DNA of 64,000 nt from Pelagomonas calceolata (GCA_918797485.1 CAKKNE010000006.1:2542001-2606000), one strand, 5' to 3'; positions 46,905-56,929 are shown, counted from the stretch's first letter. Numbers and translations are program-made. The notes: generated by a model not told the origin, from the sequence alone.

Positions 46905-46924
46905 CTAGTGTGTCGATACGCTAG
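46905..46924 (+). promoter_or_regulatory. CTAG-palindrome element, variant core
   Basis: CTAGTGTGTCGATACGCTAG, on the left side of the gene-poor tract and 531 bp upstream of the minus gene starting at 46374. A second half-site (GCTAGCGC) lies nearer that gene, at about 46388. Confidence 0.5.
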
Positions 46925-48322
46925 ATCGCTAGTTCTTGCGGCTCGCCAAAATACACCAGCGATTGACGGTGCCTTCTACCGTCCAAATGGTCCATCATAT
47001 CAACTCCAGCCCAGTTTTCATACACAATCGACGGAACCGGAGCCGACGGCCCGCGCTCGGAGGGCGGGAAAAGAATTCTACTAGACAACTCCCGAGTTTA
47101 TGTTCGTTTCCTTCCGTTTGTTGGGGGTAGAGTCCATCCATATCGATTGAACACGTACTCATCTATTTTAGGTGCTCCGTTAGAGCCGCGCGAAACGTCG
47201 AATCCGCGACCCCACGTTTAGACGTAGCCGGTCTCAGATCCTAACCCTGCGAGTATCAGCGACGCCACTACCCAAATGGACCACAACGCCGTTGTTCTAT
47301 TCACAATCGACCGACTTGCCCGTTCTCCGCGGACGACGGTGCGGAGACGGAGCACCAGAATGGCCCCAGACCAGTGGTTTATAAAATAAATTTGCTTTTC
47401 AGGCGCTTCGGTTGTGGGACGGGCCAGAAAACCGGCCTGAGCAAGTACTACATTTGATTACTGTTCCCCAATCCTCCGCGCGGATCTTCGGTCTCGGGAC
47501 CCCACGATCTTGCTTAGACGGCGCTTCTACCCAGACCTGCGACCATCAGCCCGTGTACCATCACCATGGACCATAACGCGATCATTTGTTTCATGAACGA
47601 CGGACTTACGCGAGGTCCAGATCAAGATGTTCACGTCCCGAGCGTGGGCAATCCAAAGTACCCTTCTCGTGGTGTAGATGTCATATACTTGTAATTGACT
47701 ATCGCTGGGGTAGTATGGGGTCCAACGAGACCGCTACGGCGACTACTGGGGGCCCTCGGGTACTTGCCGTATTTGACGGGAACGGGGCGCCATCGGGTCC
47801 AAATTGCCCACTTTTTTCGGGGGCAGATCGGCTCTCGGGCGCCCTCTGGGATAGGTCTGGGGTCAGGTAGTCGCCGACACCGCATGCGTCGATTCTTGGG
47901 GCTCTCCAGAGAGCTCTGGATCCAAAACTTTGGGGGCTTGGGCTCCGGCCCGATGTCTGGCTGAGGACCTGTACTGATATGTATCTACCGATGGAAGTGC
48001 CCACGCATGCGGCGTAGGCGATTGCACGTGTCTAATACCGACCTCAAAGCGACCCCAGGGAGACCTCCGGACTGCAAATCGACAGGATTCCATCGACGCG
48101 CCCGCCCTGGTGGCGTCGTCAATATCGCGAATTAAAAAAAATATTTTTTTTAGGCCCCGGTACGTGTCCCATTGATCTCTTTGGGCCAGTAGCGAACCAA
48201 ACGACACTCGAACGACTCCGTGGCGCAGCTCTTCGGATCCCCGACGCCGTCGACAGCTGCGCGCCCGACCACTCTACACGCAGAGCCAGCCGAGCACGTC
48301 AGCTCCGTCGGAGTGAGCGCCG

Positions 48323-48376
48323 CGCGGCGATGGCGTCCGCGAGGGGACTCCTACCCGCCGGCACGCCATCGCCGCG
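48323..48376. repeat. Perfect 14-bp inverted repeat near a gene 3' end
   Basis: The arms CGCGGCGATGGCGT and ACGCCATCGCCGCG are separated by 26 nt, about 100 bp beyond the stop of the minus gene ending at 48474. It shares its core with the hairpin at 24652 and with the introner interior. Confidence 0.65.
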
Positions 48377-48473
48377 ACGCTGGTACCTTGGAATCAAGGC
48401 GTCGACTCGACGCGGTCAAGATGGAGACAGACCTTTTCTTATTGTCTGGACAGGGAGGAATGAATGCACAGGC

Positions 48474-49367
48474 CTACTTCGCCGGCGACTCGTCCTCCTT
48501 GTTCTTCTTCACCTTCTTGTGGTAGCCCTCCCTACCTCTCTTCCGGCACGCGTCGCACTTCGCGGTGTGCCGCTTGTTCGCGAAGGCCGGGATCGACCGG
48601 AACTTCTTGCAGCCCTGGCACCACTTGAAGTAGACGTCGGTCGCGCGGTGGCGCCAGGTCGACTTCGTGCAGGCGTCGCAGACGTCCTTGCATTGTTTGG
48701 GGATGACGCAGCACTGCGGCTCGCAGCCCGCCCGTCGCCGGTCCTCGGCCTCCGCTTCCCTCCCGCACATGACGCAGCGCTTCCGCTCACCTCTCCCGAC
48801 CTTCTCGAAGTTCAGCAATGTTCTAAACTCAAGGTTGTCCTCGTTGTTCTCCTCGCCCTCGACGTGCGCTGGTAACCTTTCATCGGTCACCGTCTCACTT
48901 ACAACTCCGGCGTAGTCCGTCAAGATGGACATGCGGAACCTGGGAGCGGCGCCCTTGTGGGCTTCGCTACGCTTCGAGTCGAGCTTCGGAGGCGTCGGCG
49001 GCGGCGGCGGCGCCGCGGGCTGCGAGGGCATGCCCGCTAATGTCGAAGCTACGGCTTCCGCCGAGATGGGCGGCAGGGGTTCATAATATTCATCGGGGGC
49101 GCCCTCGGGTTTTCTACCTTGCTCGATCGCCGTTCGCGCTTCATTTACCGCGTCCAAAAAAATTGAACGGACGCGGGGGTCCCAGGCTTCCGTGAGCCAG
49201 TCCATGTCCTCGGGCGGGGCGGTCGCGAGCTCGTCTATGGTCGAGGCATACAGACAAGCCTCGCGTAATGCCTCGGGCTCGTCGACGCCCCTCCCTTTGA
49301 GCCAGGTCTCGAGGGTCTTCGTTCGTCTGGCGCGCTTCGAGCGGGGGGGCTGGACGATGTCGGTCAT
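48474..49367 (-). CDS. Protein with C-terminal multi-Cys zinc region
   Basis: 297 residues. The N-terminal helical region at about 15-80 (LETWLKGRGVDEPEALREAC) is SAM-like. A Pro-rich linker follows. The C-terminal 110 residues hold at least 12 Cys in CxxC pairs: CVMCG, CEPQCC, CDACTKSTWRH, CQGCKKFRSI and CDACRKRGREG, then a Lys-rich end. The WCQGCKKF...F...H..KCDACR pattern recurs in algal DNA-binding-type proteins. Probably a nuclear zinc protein; the exact family is not known to me. Confidence 0.5.
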   Translation of the reverse strand: MTDIVQPPRSKRARRTKTLETWLKGRGVDEPEALREACLYASTIDELATAPPEDMDWLTEAWDPRVRSIFLDAVNEARTAIEQGRKPEGAPDEYYEPLPPISAEAVASTLAGMPSQPAAPPPPPTPPKLDSKRSEAHKGAAPRFRMSILTDYAGVVSETVTDERLPAHVEGEENNEDNLEFRTLLNFEKVGRGERKRCVMCGREAEAEDRRRAGCEPQCCVIPKQCKDVCDACTKSTWRHRATDVYFKWCQGCKKFRSIPAFANKRHTAKCDACRKRGREGYHKKVKKNKEDESPAK

Positions 49368-49950
49368 CTTGTTGTTTTGCGCTGCTGTGCTTCCTGGAGA
49401 ACGCGCGAGAAGCGACGGCGCGTTCTCGCGGCTTTGGCAGGAGGTGAGCGGCTTGTCCTAGGGCTGGCAGGTGCCCGGAAGGTGTTGGGTGGCCCGACGG
49501 TCGTTTCTGTCGCGTCGGCACGAAGTCGCAGCGCTCCGAACACCACAGCGCTGCAGCTGGTTCGTGTGACCCCGTGTGATCTCGGGGCTGTCTCGAGAGC
49601 TCCGGAAATCGCCTCGACGATAGCACTGATGTATTCCCAGCGGCTGGACTGTTTCCTGGATAATCACAAGGCTTTAACTGTGCCAAAACAAGGCATTTAG
49701 CACATCCTCAATCGCTCAATGTGCCATTGGAGCTCCCGGCCCGGCCTCTCTCCAAATGCGACAAGACGCCTGGAGGCGACACGTGGACGTGTCCGTCGAC
49801 TTCTATATCGCAACCACAGTCGCATCCGAGCTCCGATTTGGTAGGCAGATTTGCTCTGGCGCCGCGGCAAAAAAAAGCAGCGCGGCGCGCGGATATGGCC
49901 GTCAATTTGAATGTACAGCGCGCTGACAACATATAGTATCCTCTCGTGAC
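49368..49950. other. Divergent intergenic region without a CTAG element
   Basis: 583 bp between two divergent genes. Mixed composition, with only CCTAGG near 49457. No gene, repeat or RNA is seen. Confidence 0.4.
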
Positions 49951-51333
49951 ATGGGCATTTTCGACAAGTGGCGCCACGTCGAGAGCGATGACGACAACGA
50001 CGCTGTCATGCGCTCTCAGTCTTCAGACGAAGGCGCGGCGCCGCCGCCGAGCCCCAAAACGCCGCCGCGCCGCCGCCCGCTGACACCGCGCAACGCCCGC
50101 GCGCCGCCGCGGCCCAGCCGCTCGTCGCCGCTCAGCGACGCGCGCGCGCCGCCGCGGCCCTCCACGAGCAGCCGCGCGTCGCCGCACTTCGCGACGCCGG
50201 CGAGACCGGCAAGACCGGCTCAACAATCGCCGGCGCACGACTGGCCCGTCGAGCCGCCGCCGTCGCCGCCGTCGCCCTTCCTGCGCACGGCGGCGCCGTG
50301 GCGGCCCGTGCCCCCGACGCCGCCGCCGTCGCCCTTCCGGCCGGAGCCGGCGCGGGCGCCGCGGGCCTGGTCGCCGGCCCAGCCGCCGCTGCCGGAGGCC
50401 GCGTGGTCGCCCGCGCCACCCGCACCGGCGGCGGCGCCGTCGCCCTTCCGGCCGGCCGCGGCGACGGCGCCGGCTCCCGAGTGGCCCGCCCTTGACGACT
50501 CGTCGAACGGCATGAACGCGGGCGCCGCGGCGTGGGAGCCCGCGCCTCTCGCCGCGCCGGTTCCCGCGCGGCCCGCGCCACCGCCGCCGCCGCCGGCTCC
50601 CGTCGCACCGCAACCGGTGGCGTGGTCGCCTGCGCCGCCCGCACCGGCGCCGGCGTGGTCGCCCGCGCCGCCCGCACCGGCGGCGCCGTCGCCCTTCCGG
50701 CCGCCGCCGTCAGTCCCGGCCGCGCCGCCGACCGCGCCGCAACCGCCGGCATGGCCGGCGACGCAGCCAGCGCCGCAGCCATCCGCGTGGCCGGCCGCGC
50801 CCTGCGCCCCACCGGCGCGGGAGTGGCCCGCGGCCCCGGCGCCCGCGGCGTGGCCCGCTTCGCCGCCGGTCGCGCCGCGGCCCCAGCCGGCTCCCGCATG
50901 GCCGGCCGCGGCGCCGTTCGCCCCGCCGGCGCCGGCGCCGACGCGACCGGTCGCGCCGCCGCCGCCAGCGCCGGCGTGGCCGCCGTTCGCGCCGGAGGAG
51001 GCGCCCGCCGCGCCGCCGACGCCGCCGCGCGAGCGCGCGGAACGGAACCGGAGAGCCGCGCTCGCGCGCCGCGCGGCGAAGCGAGCGCAGCAGCGGTCCG
51101 ATCTCGACGTGGACCGCCTGCTCGCCGAGCCGTCGCCCTACGTAGCGATGCCGCCGCCCGAGGCGCCGCTCGCGCGCCGCGCGCGGCCGCGGCCCCGGCC
51201 CCGCGCGCGGCGCTTCACGCCGCCGCCGCCCGCCGCGGCGCAGACCGAGGACGAGTACTTCGTCGACGAGCTGCTCGACGCGATTGGCTGCCTCCCGTTC
51301 TCGAAGGCCCCGCTCGCGAAGCCGTCCTTCTGA
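49951..51333 (+). CDS. Pro/Ala/Trp-rich disordered protein
   Basis: 460 residues. The start MGIFDKWRHVES has Gly2, so N-myristoylation is conceivable. The middle 350 residues are low-complexity, with recurrent AWSPAPPAPA, PSPFRP and EWPA units, i.e. degenerate tandem repeats. The end (about 375-460) is basic, then acidic, with EYFVDELLDAIGCLPF, a possible short helix-forming interaction motif. No enzyme domain. The regular Trp/Pro spacing suggests a scaffold or phase-separating protein (inference). Confidence 0.5.
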   Translation: MGIFDKWRHVESDDDNDAVMRSQSSDEGAAPPPSPKTPPRRRPLTPRNARAPPRPSRSSPLSDARAPPRPSTSSRASPHFATPARPARPAQQSPAHDWPVEPPPSPPSPFLRTAAPWRPVPPTPPPSPFRPEPARAPRAWSPAQPPLPEAAWSPAPPAPAAAPSPFRPAAATAPAPEWPALDDSSNGMNAGAAAWEPAPLAAPVPARPAPPPPPPAPVAPQPVAWSPAPPAPAPAWSPAPPAPAAPSPFRPPPSVPAAPPTAPQPPAWPATQPAPQPSAWPAAPCAPPAREWPAAPAPAAWPASPPVAPRPQPAPAWPAAAPFAPPAPAPTRPVAPPPPAPAWPPFAPEEAPAAPPTPPRERAERNRRAALARRAAKRAQQRSDLDVDRLLAEPSPYVAMPPPEAPLARRARPRPRPRARRFTPPPPAAAQTEDEYFVDELLDAIGCLPFSKAPLAKPSF

Positions 51334-51455
51334 GCGACTTATGGACCCTCAAGACCCAAGCCAAGACCGAAGAGTAACCTACATTCCCCCAATCACGGTG
51401 ACAGACTAGTACACTCTCCGCGTATTAATAACTAGCCGCACCGACCCGCCTTCGC

Positions 51456-51525
51456 CGCGACTCCGCGCCGACACGCCGTCGACGCGACTCCGCGCCGACC
51501 CGCCGTCGCCGCGACTCTGCGCCCG
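51456..51525 (+). repeat. 27-bp tandem repeat, about 2.6 copies
   Basis: The unit begins CGCGACTCCGCGCCGAC and recurs at 51456, 51483 and (partial) 51510. It is in the convergent 3' gap just before the eIF4E stop codon. Confidence 0.75.
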
Positions 51526-51537
51526 CCGCCGCGCCAA

Positions 51538-52254
51538 CTAGACCCCGTGCATCTTCCACTGGAAGTCGTCCGCGCCCAGCCCGCGCCCCTTCGGCTGCTT
51601 CCCGTCCAACATCACCTCGATCATCTTGTCGAGTATCTTTTTGATGACTTTGGAATCTTTCGTGCGCAGCCAGAGCTCGATGCGAAAGACCTGGTTCGAC
51701 CCCTTATTTCCAGACTTGTCGACGATGCGCGCGCCGCAGATCTCGTCCTTGTCCTCGATCGTATGTCCGACCAACCCCAGGACGATGTTCTGCCACCAGT
51801 CGTCGATCATCGGCGAGTCCCTTCCATCTCTACTACTTTTCCGCAGATTCCACTCGCCTCCACTCATGTTCGCCGAATCCTCCCATTCCGGCGAGATGCC
51901 GTCCTTAAAGAGCGAGAAGGACTCGATCTGGCGGTCGTCCGGCGGCTTGCCCACTCGCTTCCTAGCTTTCCCGTCGTAGAACACGGCACTCGGCGTCGGG
52001 ATATGCGCGTAATATTTCCAAAACTCCTCAACAGTATCAAAGGTAAAGAGCTTCCGCTGCAGCTCGCCCCACTCCTTCTTCGACATGGTCTTCTTCTCGG
52101 CGGCCTTGTGCTCCCAGAAGGTCCACTTGTGCTCGAGCGGGTGCGGGCCCGCGTCGGCGGCGGTCGCCGGCTCCGCGTTGGCCTCAGCTACCTCGCCGTC
52201 CTCCTTATCGGGCGGCGGCGGCGGCGCATCAGCCGCCTTGGCCTCCTCCGCCAT
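51538..52254 (-). CDS. EIF4E: Translation initiation factor eIF4E
   Basis: 238 residues. An acidic, Pro/Ala-rich N-terminus is followed by the cap-binding fold. HPLEHKWTFWEH opens it, KEWGELQRKLFTFDTVEEFW carries the first cap-stacking Trp, FSLFKDGISPEWED gives the second Trp and the Glu that contacts m7G, and RIELWLR gives the Trp near the methyl group. EICGARIV supplies the phosphate-side strand. All key residues are present, so it should bind mRNA caps. The family feeds eIF4G recruitment. Confidence 0.88.
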   Translation of the reverse strand: MAEEAKAADAPPPPPDKEDGEVAEANAEPATAADAGPHPLEHKWTFWEHKAAEKKTMSKKEWGELQRKLFTFDTVEEFWKYYAHIPTPSAVFYDGKARKRVGKPPDDRQIESFSLFKDGISPEWEDSANMSGGEWNLRKSSRDGRDSPMIDDWWQNIVLGLVGHTIEDKDEICGARIVDKSGNKGSNQVFRIELWLRTKDSKVIKKILDKMIEVMLDGKQPKGRGLGADDFQWKMHGV

Positions 52255-52575
52255 AACTTTGGGGTGCGCCCGCTCGGCAGCCGCGCGCGCGGTCTCCCGC
52301 GCGTCCGGCGCCGCTGCGGACGCTGGTCGTCGCTGGCGCCTAGCTCTGGTGAGCTACGCGTCGGCGGCGACCGGAGCTGGACCTGCGCGCTGGCAGGTCC
52401 AAAGAGATCACTCAGGCACCCTTCCCTAGCTTGTGTTGCTAGGCGGGAAGGGGCCACACTGCCCACACAGGGCCGCAAAAGCGAATCGCGGACAAAGGGT
52501 GCGGGGGACGGGTTTTGCCGCGTTTTTTAAAGCCTCGAAAAATACGCCGTCGGCGCGAAACTCTCATAAATAAAC

Positions 52576-53625
52576 TTACGTCGACGAGAACGCCTCCCGC
52601 AGCGCCAAATCCAGAGGCACCAAGGGCACGCCCAGCGCCTCCACGAAGCTCGACGAATCCAACGCGACCGAAAGGGGCGCGGTCCCCGCCGGCCGCAACG
52701 CCCCGCGCACCAAATCCGCATCTAAAGCCGCGGCCGAGGCGACGGCCCGGCCGAACTGCACTCGCGAGAGAGCCATTGGCCCGCCGAGATTCAAATGTAA
52801 AAAAACAGCCGGCCGCAAGGCGCGCGCTCGATGGTGGAAGCGCGCCGTTTCGGACGGAGACAAGGCCGCGGCCTCCAACGCGCGGGCCTCGTGGTCGTCG
52901 GCGGGCTCGTGGCGGACGCCATACTTCTGAATGGCCGCTTTCACCCCGTCGCGGACCTGGCGCATCGCCACAAAACTCCTAACTTCGTCGCGCCACAGCT
53001 CGACCGTCCCCTTGTCCCTCAATGTATTTGAGACCCACTGCGCGAACTTGCCCGATTTGTCATATGGTGCGAGTGGTCCAGCGACGTTAGACATGCGGAA
53101 AATGATACAGCGGTCCCAGCCCTCGACTAAAGCCTTCTCGAAGGCCAACTTCGACCGGCCGTAGGCGTTGGTCGGGACTGGTGTCTCACAAATGCACCGC
53201 GATGCACTCTTGGCGCCGACGCCGCCATCACTAACAGGTTTTTCGTCGTCGGGCAGCACCAGATCCGTCGAGAAGTGGATCAGTAGAACATCAGGAACGC
53301 AGGCGTGTAAGGCCTCGAGGAAGTTCCGGGGGCAGTTCGCGCTCATTGCGCGTGCTTCGTCCTGCTCGCACTTTGCTGGGCTCGATATCGCGGCGCAATT
53401 GACGACGACGTCGGGGAGCGTCTCATGTAGAGTTGTTGCGATGCTGTCGTCATCACTTAGGTCTAGATAGACCGACTTCACATTTGGTATATCGAATGGT
53501 GGATTACTTCGTCGGTGCGAGTAGGCGACCTCAAAATCGTCCTTGAGGTGCGCGATCAAGTGCTGCGCGACGTAGCCGGCTCCTACAATAAGGACGCGTA
53601 GCTTTGTTGTGGGGGTGTCGAGCAT
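52576..53625 (-). CDS. RmlD/MAT2B-like NAD(P)-dependent reductase
   Basis: 349 residues from the ATG at 53625. An extended SDR with a Rossmann start (LRVLIVGAGYVAQHLIAHL; the glycine loop is GxGxxA), an acidic loop DLSDDDS, VVNCAAISSPAKCEQDE, LLIHFSTDLVLP and the active-site NAYGRSKLAFEKAL (YxxxK). This order fits dTDP-4-dehydrorhamnose reductase-type proteins and the related MAT2B group. A nucleotide-sugar function or a regulatory one cannot be separated from the sequence alone. Confidence 0.72.
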   Translation of the reverse strand: MLDTPTTKLRVLIVGAGYVAQHLIAHLKDDFEVAYSHRRSNPPFDIPNVKSVYLDLSDDDSIATTLHETLPDVVVNCAAISSPAKCEQDEARAMSANCPRNFLEALHACVPDVLLIHFSTDLVLPDDEKPVSDGGVGAKSASRCICETPVPTNAYGRSKLAFEKALVEGWDRCIIFRMSNVAGPLAPYDKSGKFAQWVSNTLRDKGTVELWRDEVRSFVAMRQVRDGVKAAIQKYGVRHEPADDHEARALEAAALSPSETARFHHRARALRPAVFLHLNLGGPMALSRVQFGRAVASAAALDADLVRGALRPAGTAPLSVALDSSSFVEALGVPLVPLDLALREAFSST

Positions 53626-53811
53626 GGCTCGCGTCGACGGCGTCGGGCGCTGCCGAGGGGCTGCAGCTGTCGATAGGTGGATTAGCCACCGAAACGCTTG
53701 CCGAAGCCGTGCGCCACGCGTCGACCTGGCTGGGAACTTAAAGTTTGAGCACCACTCGTGTCTGTAACGGCTACTTTGGCACAGCCGGACTTTTTTGCTT
53801 TTTGGGGGCAT

Positions 53812-53835
53812 GCTAGTGTCTTACGTGCCGCTAGC
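53812..53835 (+). promoter_or_regulatory. CTAG-palindrome promoter element
   Basis: GCTAGTGTCTTACGTG then CCGCTAGC, close to the consensus. It lies between the divergent starts 53625 (minus) and 54039 (plus). Confidence 0.7.
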
Positions 53836-54038
53836 TTTTGCCGACCGCGGCAGTTTTTTGACCTCCTTGTCCAGCATACGTGCCGTCGCCTCACCACTAG
53901 AGCCTCGGGACGTCCAAAAAGCTGGGGCTGGGCCGCCGGTGCCCACGCGAGAGGGTGTGAGCAGCAAATACAAATCAGCACAAAACCGGCAGCAAGAGGC
54001 CGCAGCGGTCGCGCGGGCGCACCGCAGACGCTCAGACC

Positions 54039-55055
54039 ATGGCCGAGTGCGTCTTCTGCAAAGAAGAATTCGCCGACAACCCGGACCTGGAGCCCGTCGT
54101 CTACGCCCCATGCCAACAGTGCGACGTGCTCTACTGTCGACCGTGCCTCGAGGAGTACGTCTCGAAGTACGAGAGCCAGTGCTCCGTCTGCAAGACGAAA
54201 GTGAAGGTGCGACGGAGCATCACCATGATCGCCGACGGTGAAGAAAGGCGCAGAGCCCACGACCGAAGGGCCGCCAACGAAGCGTCGCAAGTATCAGATA
54301 CTGTAAGGAGGGTCGCGCCCGTCGCCGGTGAGCTGCTCGAGCAGGCCGTGGACCCCGCGTTCCTGCTCCAAAGGAGACAGGCGGACGACGACGCCGCGAG
54401 TCGTAGAGAGGCGGAGCGCTTGCAGCGCGAGTTCAATCAGGCACCTAGTAGAGGCCCGGAGGAGCCGGACGCCGCGACGCGCGCCCTCATGGAGCAGCTG
54501 CAGCGGGAGGACGCCGAGGCGCGGCGGCGCGCGGCGGCGGAGCCGCGGCCCCAGCCGCCGCCCGCGAAGCGCCGAAAGTCGTCGGACGGCCTCGTCCAGA
54601 CGACGATCAGCCTCCAGCCGCGGGCCGTGATTGACGTGGACGACCCGGGCGACGAGACGCAGCTGTCCGGGGACCCGCCGCCTCCAGTCGACGAGACGCA
54701 GTCTCCTGATGCGGACTGGTCCGCGCCGCCGGCCGTGCCGCTGGGTGAGGCATCGAGATCGCCACCGGCCCGGCCGCCGGCGCCGGCCATGGATTTGACG
54801 CAGGACTCGTCCGGCGACGACGAGGCCGCGCCGCCGCGACGGTCGCCGCCGGCCCAAACGATGCCGGCCGTGAGGTCGCCGCCGCCGCGACCGCGCGCCG
54901 ACGACGACGAGCTGGCCTACTTCCGGAGCCAGGGCGCGCGCAACGCGTCGCTCCACGAGTCGTCGAGCAGCGACGACGACGACTCCCTGCCGCGGCGGTC
55001 GCGGTCCCGGGAGCGCCCGGCGCCGCGACCGAGCGAGGTCATTGTTATCGACTAG
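54039..55055 (+). CDS. RING-type protein with several SUMO-interaction-like motifs
   Basis: 338 residues. The N-terminal Cys cluster (CVFCKEEF, CQQCDVLYCRPCLEEY, CSVCKTKV) forms a RING-like zinc fold. Coiled coil follows (about 75-170), then a Lys/Arg patch (PPAKRRKS) and a disordered tail. In the tail AVIDVDDPGDE, MDLTQDSSGDDE and the C-terminal EVIVID look like SUMO-interaction motifs (hydrophobic core next to acidic/Ser residues). RING plus several SIMs is the layout of SUMO-targeted ubiquitin ligases such as RNF4 and Slx5. This is inference; whether the RING Zn ligands are complete needs modelling. Confidence 0.6.
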   Translation: MAECVFCKEEFADNPDLEPVVYAPCQQCDVLYCRPCLEEYVSKYESQCSVCKTKVKVRRSITMIADGEERRRAHDRRAANEASQVSDTVRRVAPVAGELLEQAVDPAFLLQRRQADDDAASRREAERLQREFNQAPSRGPEEPDAATRALMEQLQREDAEARRRAAAEPRPQPPPAKRRKSSDGLVQTTISLQPRAVIDVDDPGDETQLSGDPPPPVDETQSPDADWSAPPAVPLGEASRSPPARPPAPAMDLTQDSSGDDEAAPPRRSPPAQTMPAVRSPPPRPRADDDELAYFRSQGARNASLHESSSSDDDDSLPRRSRSRERPAPRPSEVIVID

Positions 55056-55070
55056 TAACACATGTTTTGA

Positions 55071-56929
55071 TTACCGCACGCCCCGCGCCTCGAGGACGGC
55101 GCACACAACTCTATCGCCGAGCGTCGCCAGGTCCGCGGCGATGTCGTTCGCCGCCTGCTCCAAAACGTCCGCCGCGCCGGCGCCCCAGGCGTCCTCCGGG
55201 TAGAGCACTCTCACTAAATCTTGATCCTGGAGGAACGCCTCGCGCTTGGGCATGCGTCTAAAGGAAGACACGATCCACGCGTGCACGTCCGCGTCGCAGG
55301 GCGCCTCCACGGTCCAGGGCGGGGCGCCGTCCGCCGCTCTCTCGGGAGGCGGCCGCGGCGCCGCGGGCCGCGACCGCGCGTAGGGCACGCGCGGGCGGCA
55401 CATCATTCTATTAGCGATGGACCGCGGCTGCATGTACTGCCAGGCGATCTCCGCGCTGTTCGCTTCCGAGGCCTCGACGCCGCGGCTCGGTCTCGAATTA
55501 ACAGCCAGATCGGCGTGCGGGCCGCCGACCTTCAATAAAGCACGCCAGAGCAACGAGGCGACGGCTCTTGCATTCTTCGCGGCTCTTTCCCGTTCTGATT
55601 TCACCGCAGGGGGATCACTCACCAGGAACGGCCTTAACACGACCCACGGAATTAAAACCCTCCCGACCACAAAGTTCAGCAGCAACGCCCTCAGAACGAC
55701 GGGATCTATAGGTGGTGGTGGATCATCAGGCCTTCTCTCAAAGCACCTTCCCAGAATGCGCGGCCACGGCTGCGGACAGCACGGAAACCCGTCGACGTCG
55801 TCCACCACACCGGCGTCGACGCACGCCGGCGTCGCGTCCGTGAAGTTGTCGCCCACGTACCTGTAGTCTTGGACAGTAGGCGCCGCGACGTTCAACCTAG
55901 CGCGTGCACTTTTGGCCGCGAGCGCCGCCGTCTCGTCGTCCTCGAGCTCCCACAAAGTTTGTCTAGTAGCTCCGAGCTCGTCGAACTGGAGTACTTTTCT
56001 TTCGCAGCGCCACAGGTACCAGGCCGGGGCATAGAATCTATCAATAGCCCACAATCCTGTCAGTTTGATTAATTCCGGTGGAATGTCCTCGATATTTTCT
56101 AAGACCTCCTCCACCAAGTTGTCGGCTCTCGAAGCTAACTCCAGCGCGCGCTTCCGCTGCTTATGTGCCTTTTGTGTATCATTGGGAGCCAGGTCCGTGG
56201 CTTTCTGCAGGTCGCTCACATATGCATGAGTAACGGAGCCGAGCCACTCGTGGGAGGCTTGGAAGGCGTCCAGGATAGCTGATAAGTGGGCCTCGCGGTC
56301 CTTGTCCCGCGTCGCCTGCCGTTTCCGCCGCACGGCGACGCGCGGCGCCGCCACGAAGATGAGCACGGCCCGCGCCGCCGCGCGCAGTAACCGCAGGCCC
56401 GTCGGCGGTCCTTTTTCAACGGGCACCACGTCGACTAACGTCTCCTGGAGTTCCTTGATGCGCTCTTCCAGTTCGGAGTCCACGCTGCCATCATCAGCGA
56501 GGTCCTCGGCCGCTTCTTTTTTGAGCTCTTCCAGCTTTTCCTCTAATCTCTCGAATTCCTCCTTGGGCACTTCCTTGGGGGGGTCTGTGCCTGTGCGAAA
56601 TCAACCGGTGAGTCGGGTGCAGCCGCCACGCCGTCGCGCGCGCGTCGATGGCGTCGAGGCCACGATTTGATTTATGCGCTGTCCGTGCCGATCGCGACTG
56701 AACGGGTTCTTGCCTTCTCTGCAGCGATTCTCGCATGCGTGAAGAGCGGCACTACATCCTTCTCGTCGTCGTCGTCCGAGGCGTATTTGGCCTCGGCGCG
56801 TCTTCCTCTGGGGCTGCGCAGGACCCAGTTGTAGTCCTTGTCAGTACTCTGCAGGGCCGCCTCGAAGGGGTCATGGTCGAGGAACGAGGCGAAGGGGTCG
56901 TCGTCGAGGCGGAGGCTGCCCCCTGGCAT
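55071..56929 (-). CDS. Hypothetical coiled-coil membrane-associated protein with introner intron
   Basis: 586 residues after splicing exon 1 (56689-56929) to exon 2 (55071-56590). The GC-AG intron is phase 1, and joining gives AIGTDPPKEVPKEEFERLEE with no frame break. An acidic N-terminus is followed by a coiled coil (FERLEEKLEELKKEAAEDL), a hydrophobic segment (LLRAAARAVLIFVAAP), a helical region with LVEEVLENIEDIPPELIKLT, a second hydrophobic region near 340 (LLNFVVGRVLIPWVVLRPFL) and a basic Pro-rich end. No family is recognised. Confidence 0.6.
56591..56680 (+). mobile_element. Introner (90 bp) in the coiled-coil gene
   Basis: The left repeat is CTGTGCGAAATCAACCGGTG. The right repeat has decayed to GATTTATGCGCT. 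The target duplication is GTCTGTGC / GTCCGTGC (7 of 8). In the host's sense the intron starts GCACGGAC (GC donor) and ends GCACAG. The interior keeps GAGTCGGGTGCA and the GTCGATGGCGT half hairpin. Confidence 0.85.

Larger units (their letters stand above)
46460..48473. other. Gene-poor, AT-richer tract with degenerate repeats
   Basis: About 2 kb with lower GC than the rest. It holds an AT microsatellite (about 46857-46897), a CTAG element, and three diverged repeat units spaced 265-295 bp. Each unit has (A)CCCAAATGG(A/T)CCA or ACCATGGACCATAACGCGAT followed by a TTCA...CGAC(G/C)G segment (about 46980, 47270, 47570). The phrase GACCCCACG before TTAGACG recurs near 47205 and 47498. The open frames show no protein-like composition. 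It may be a decayed transposon or a regulatory or structural region. Confidence 0.5.

Noticed and set aside
48205-48290. Possible tRNA (TGGCGCAGCTCTTCGGA resembles an A box)
   Set aside because: No B box or acceptor pairing at the right distance. The local pairing is a simple GGCGCAGCT / AGCTGCGC hairpin.
49690-49710. CATTTAGCACATC shared with 34811
   Set aside because: A 13-bp match is expected many times by chance in a window of this length.
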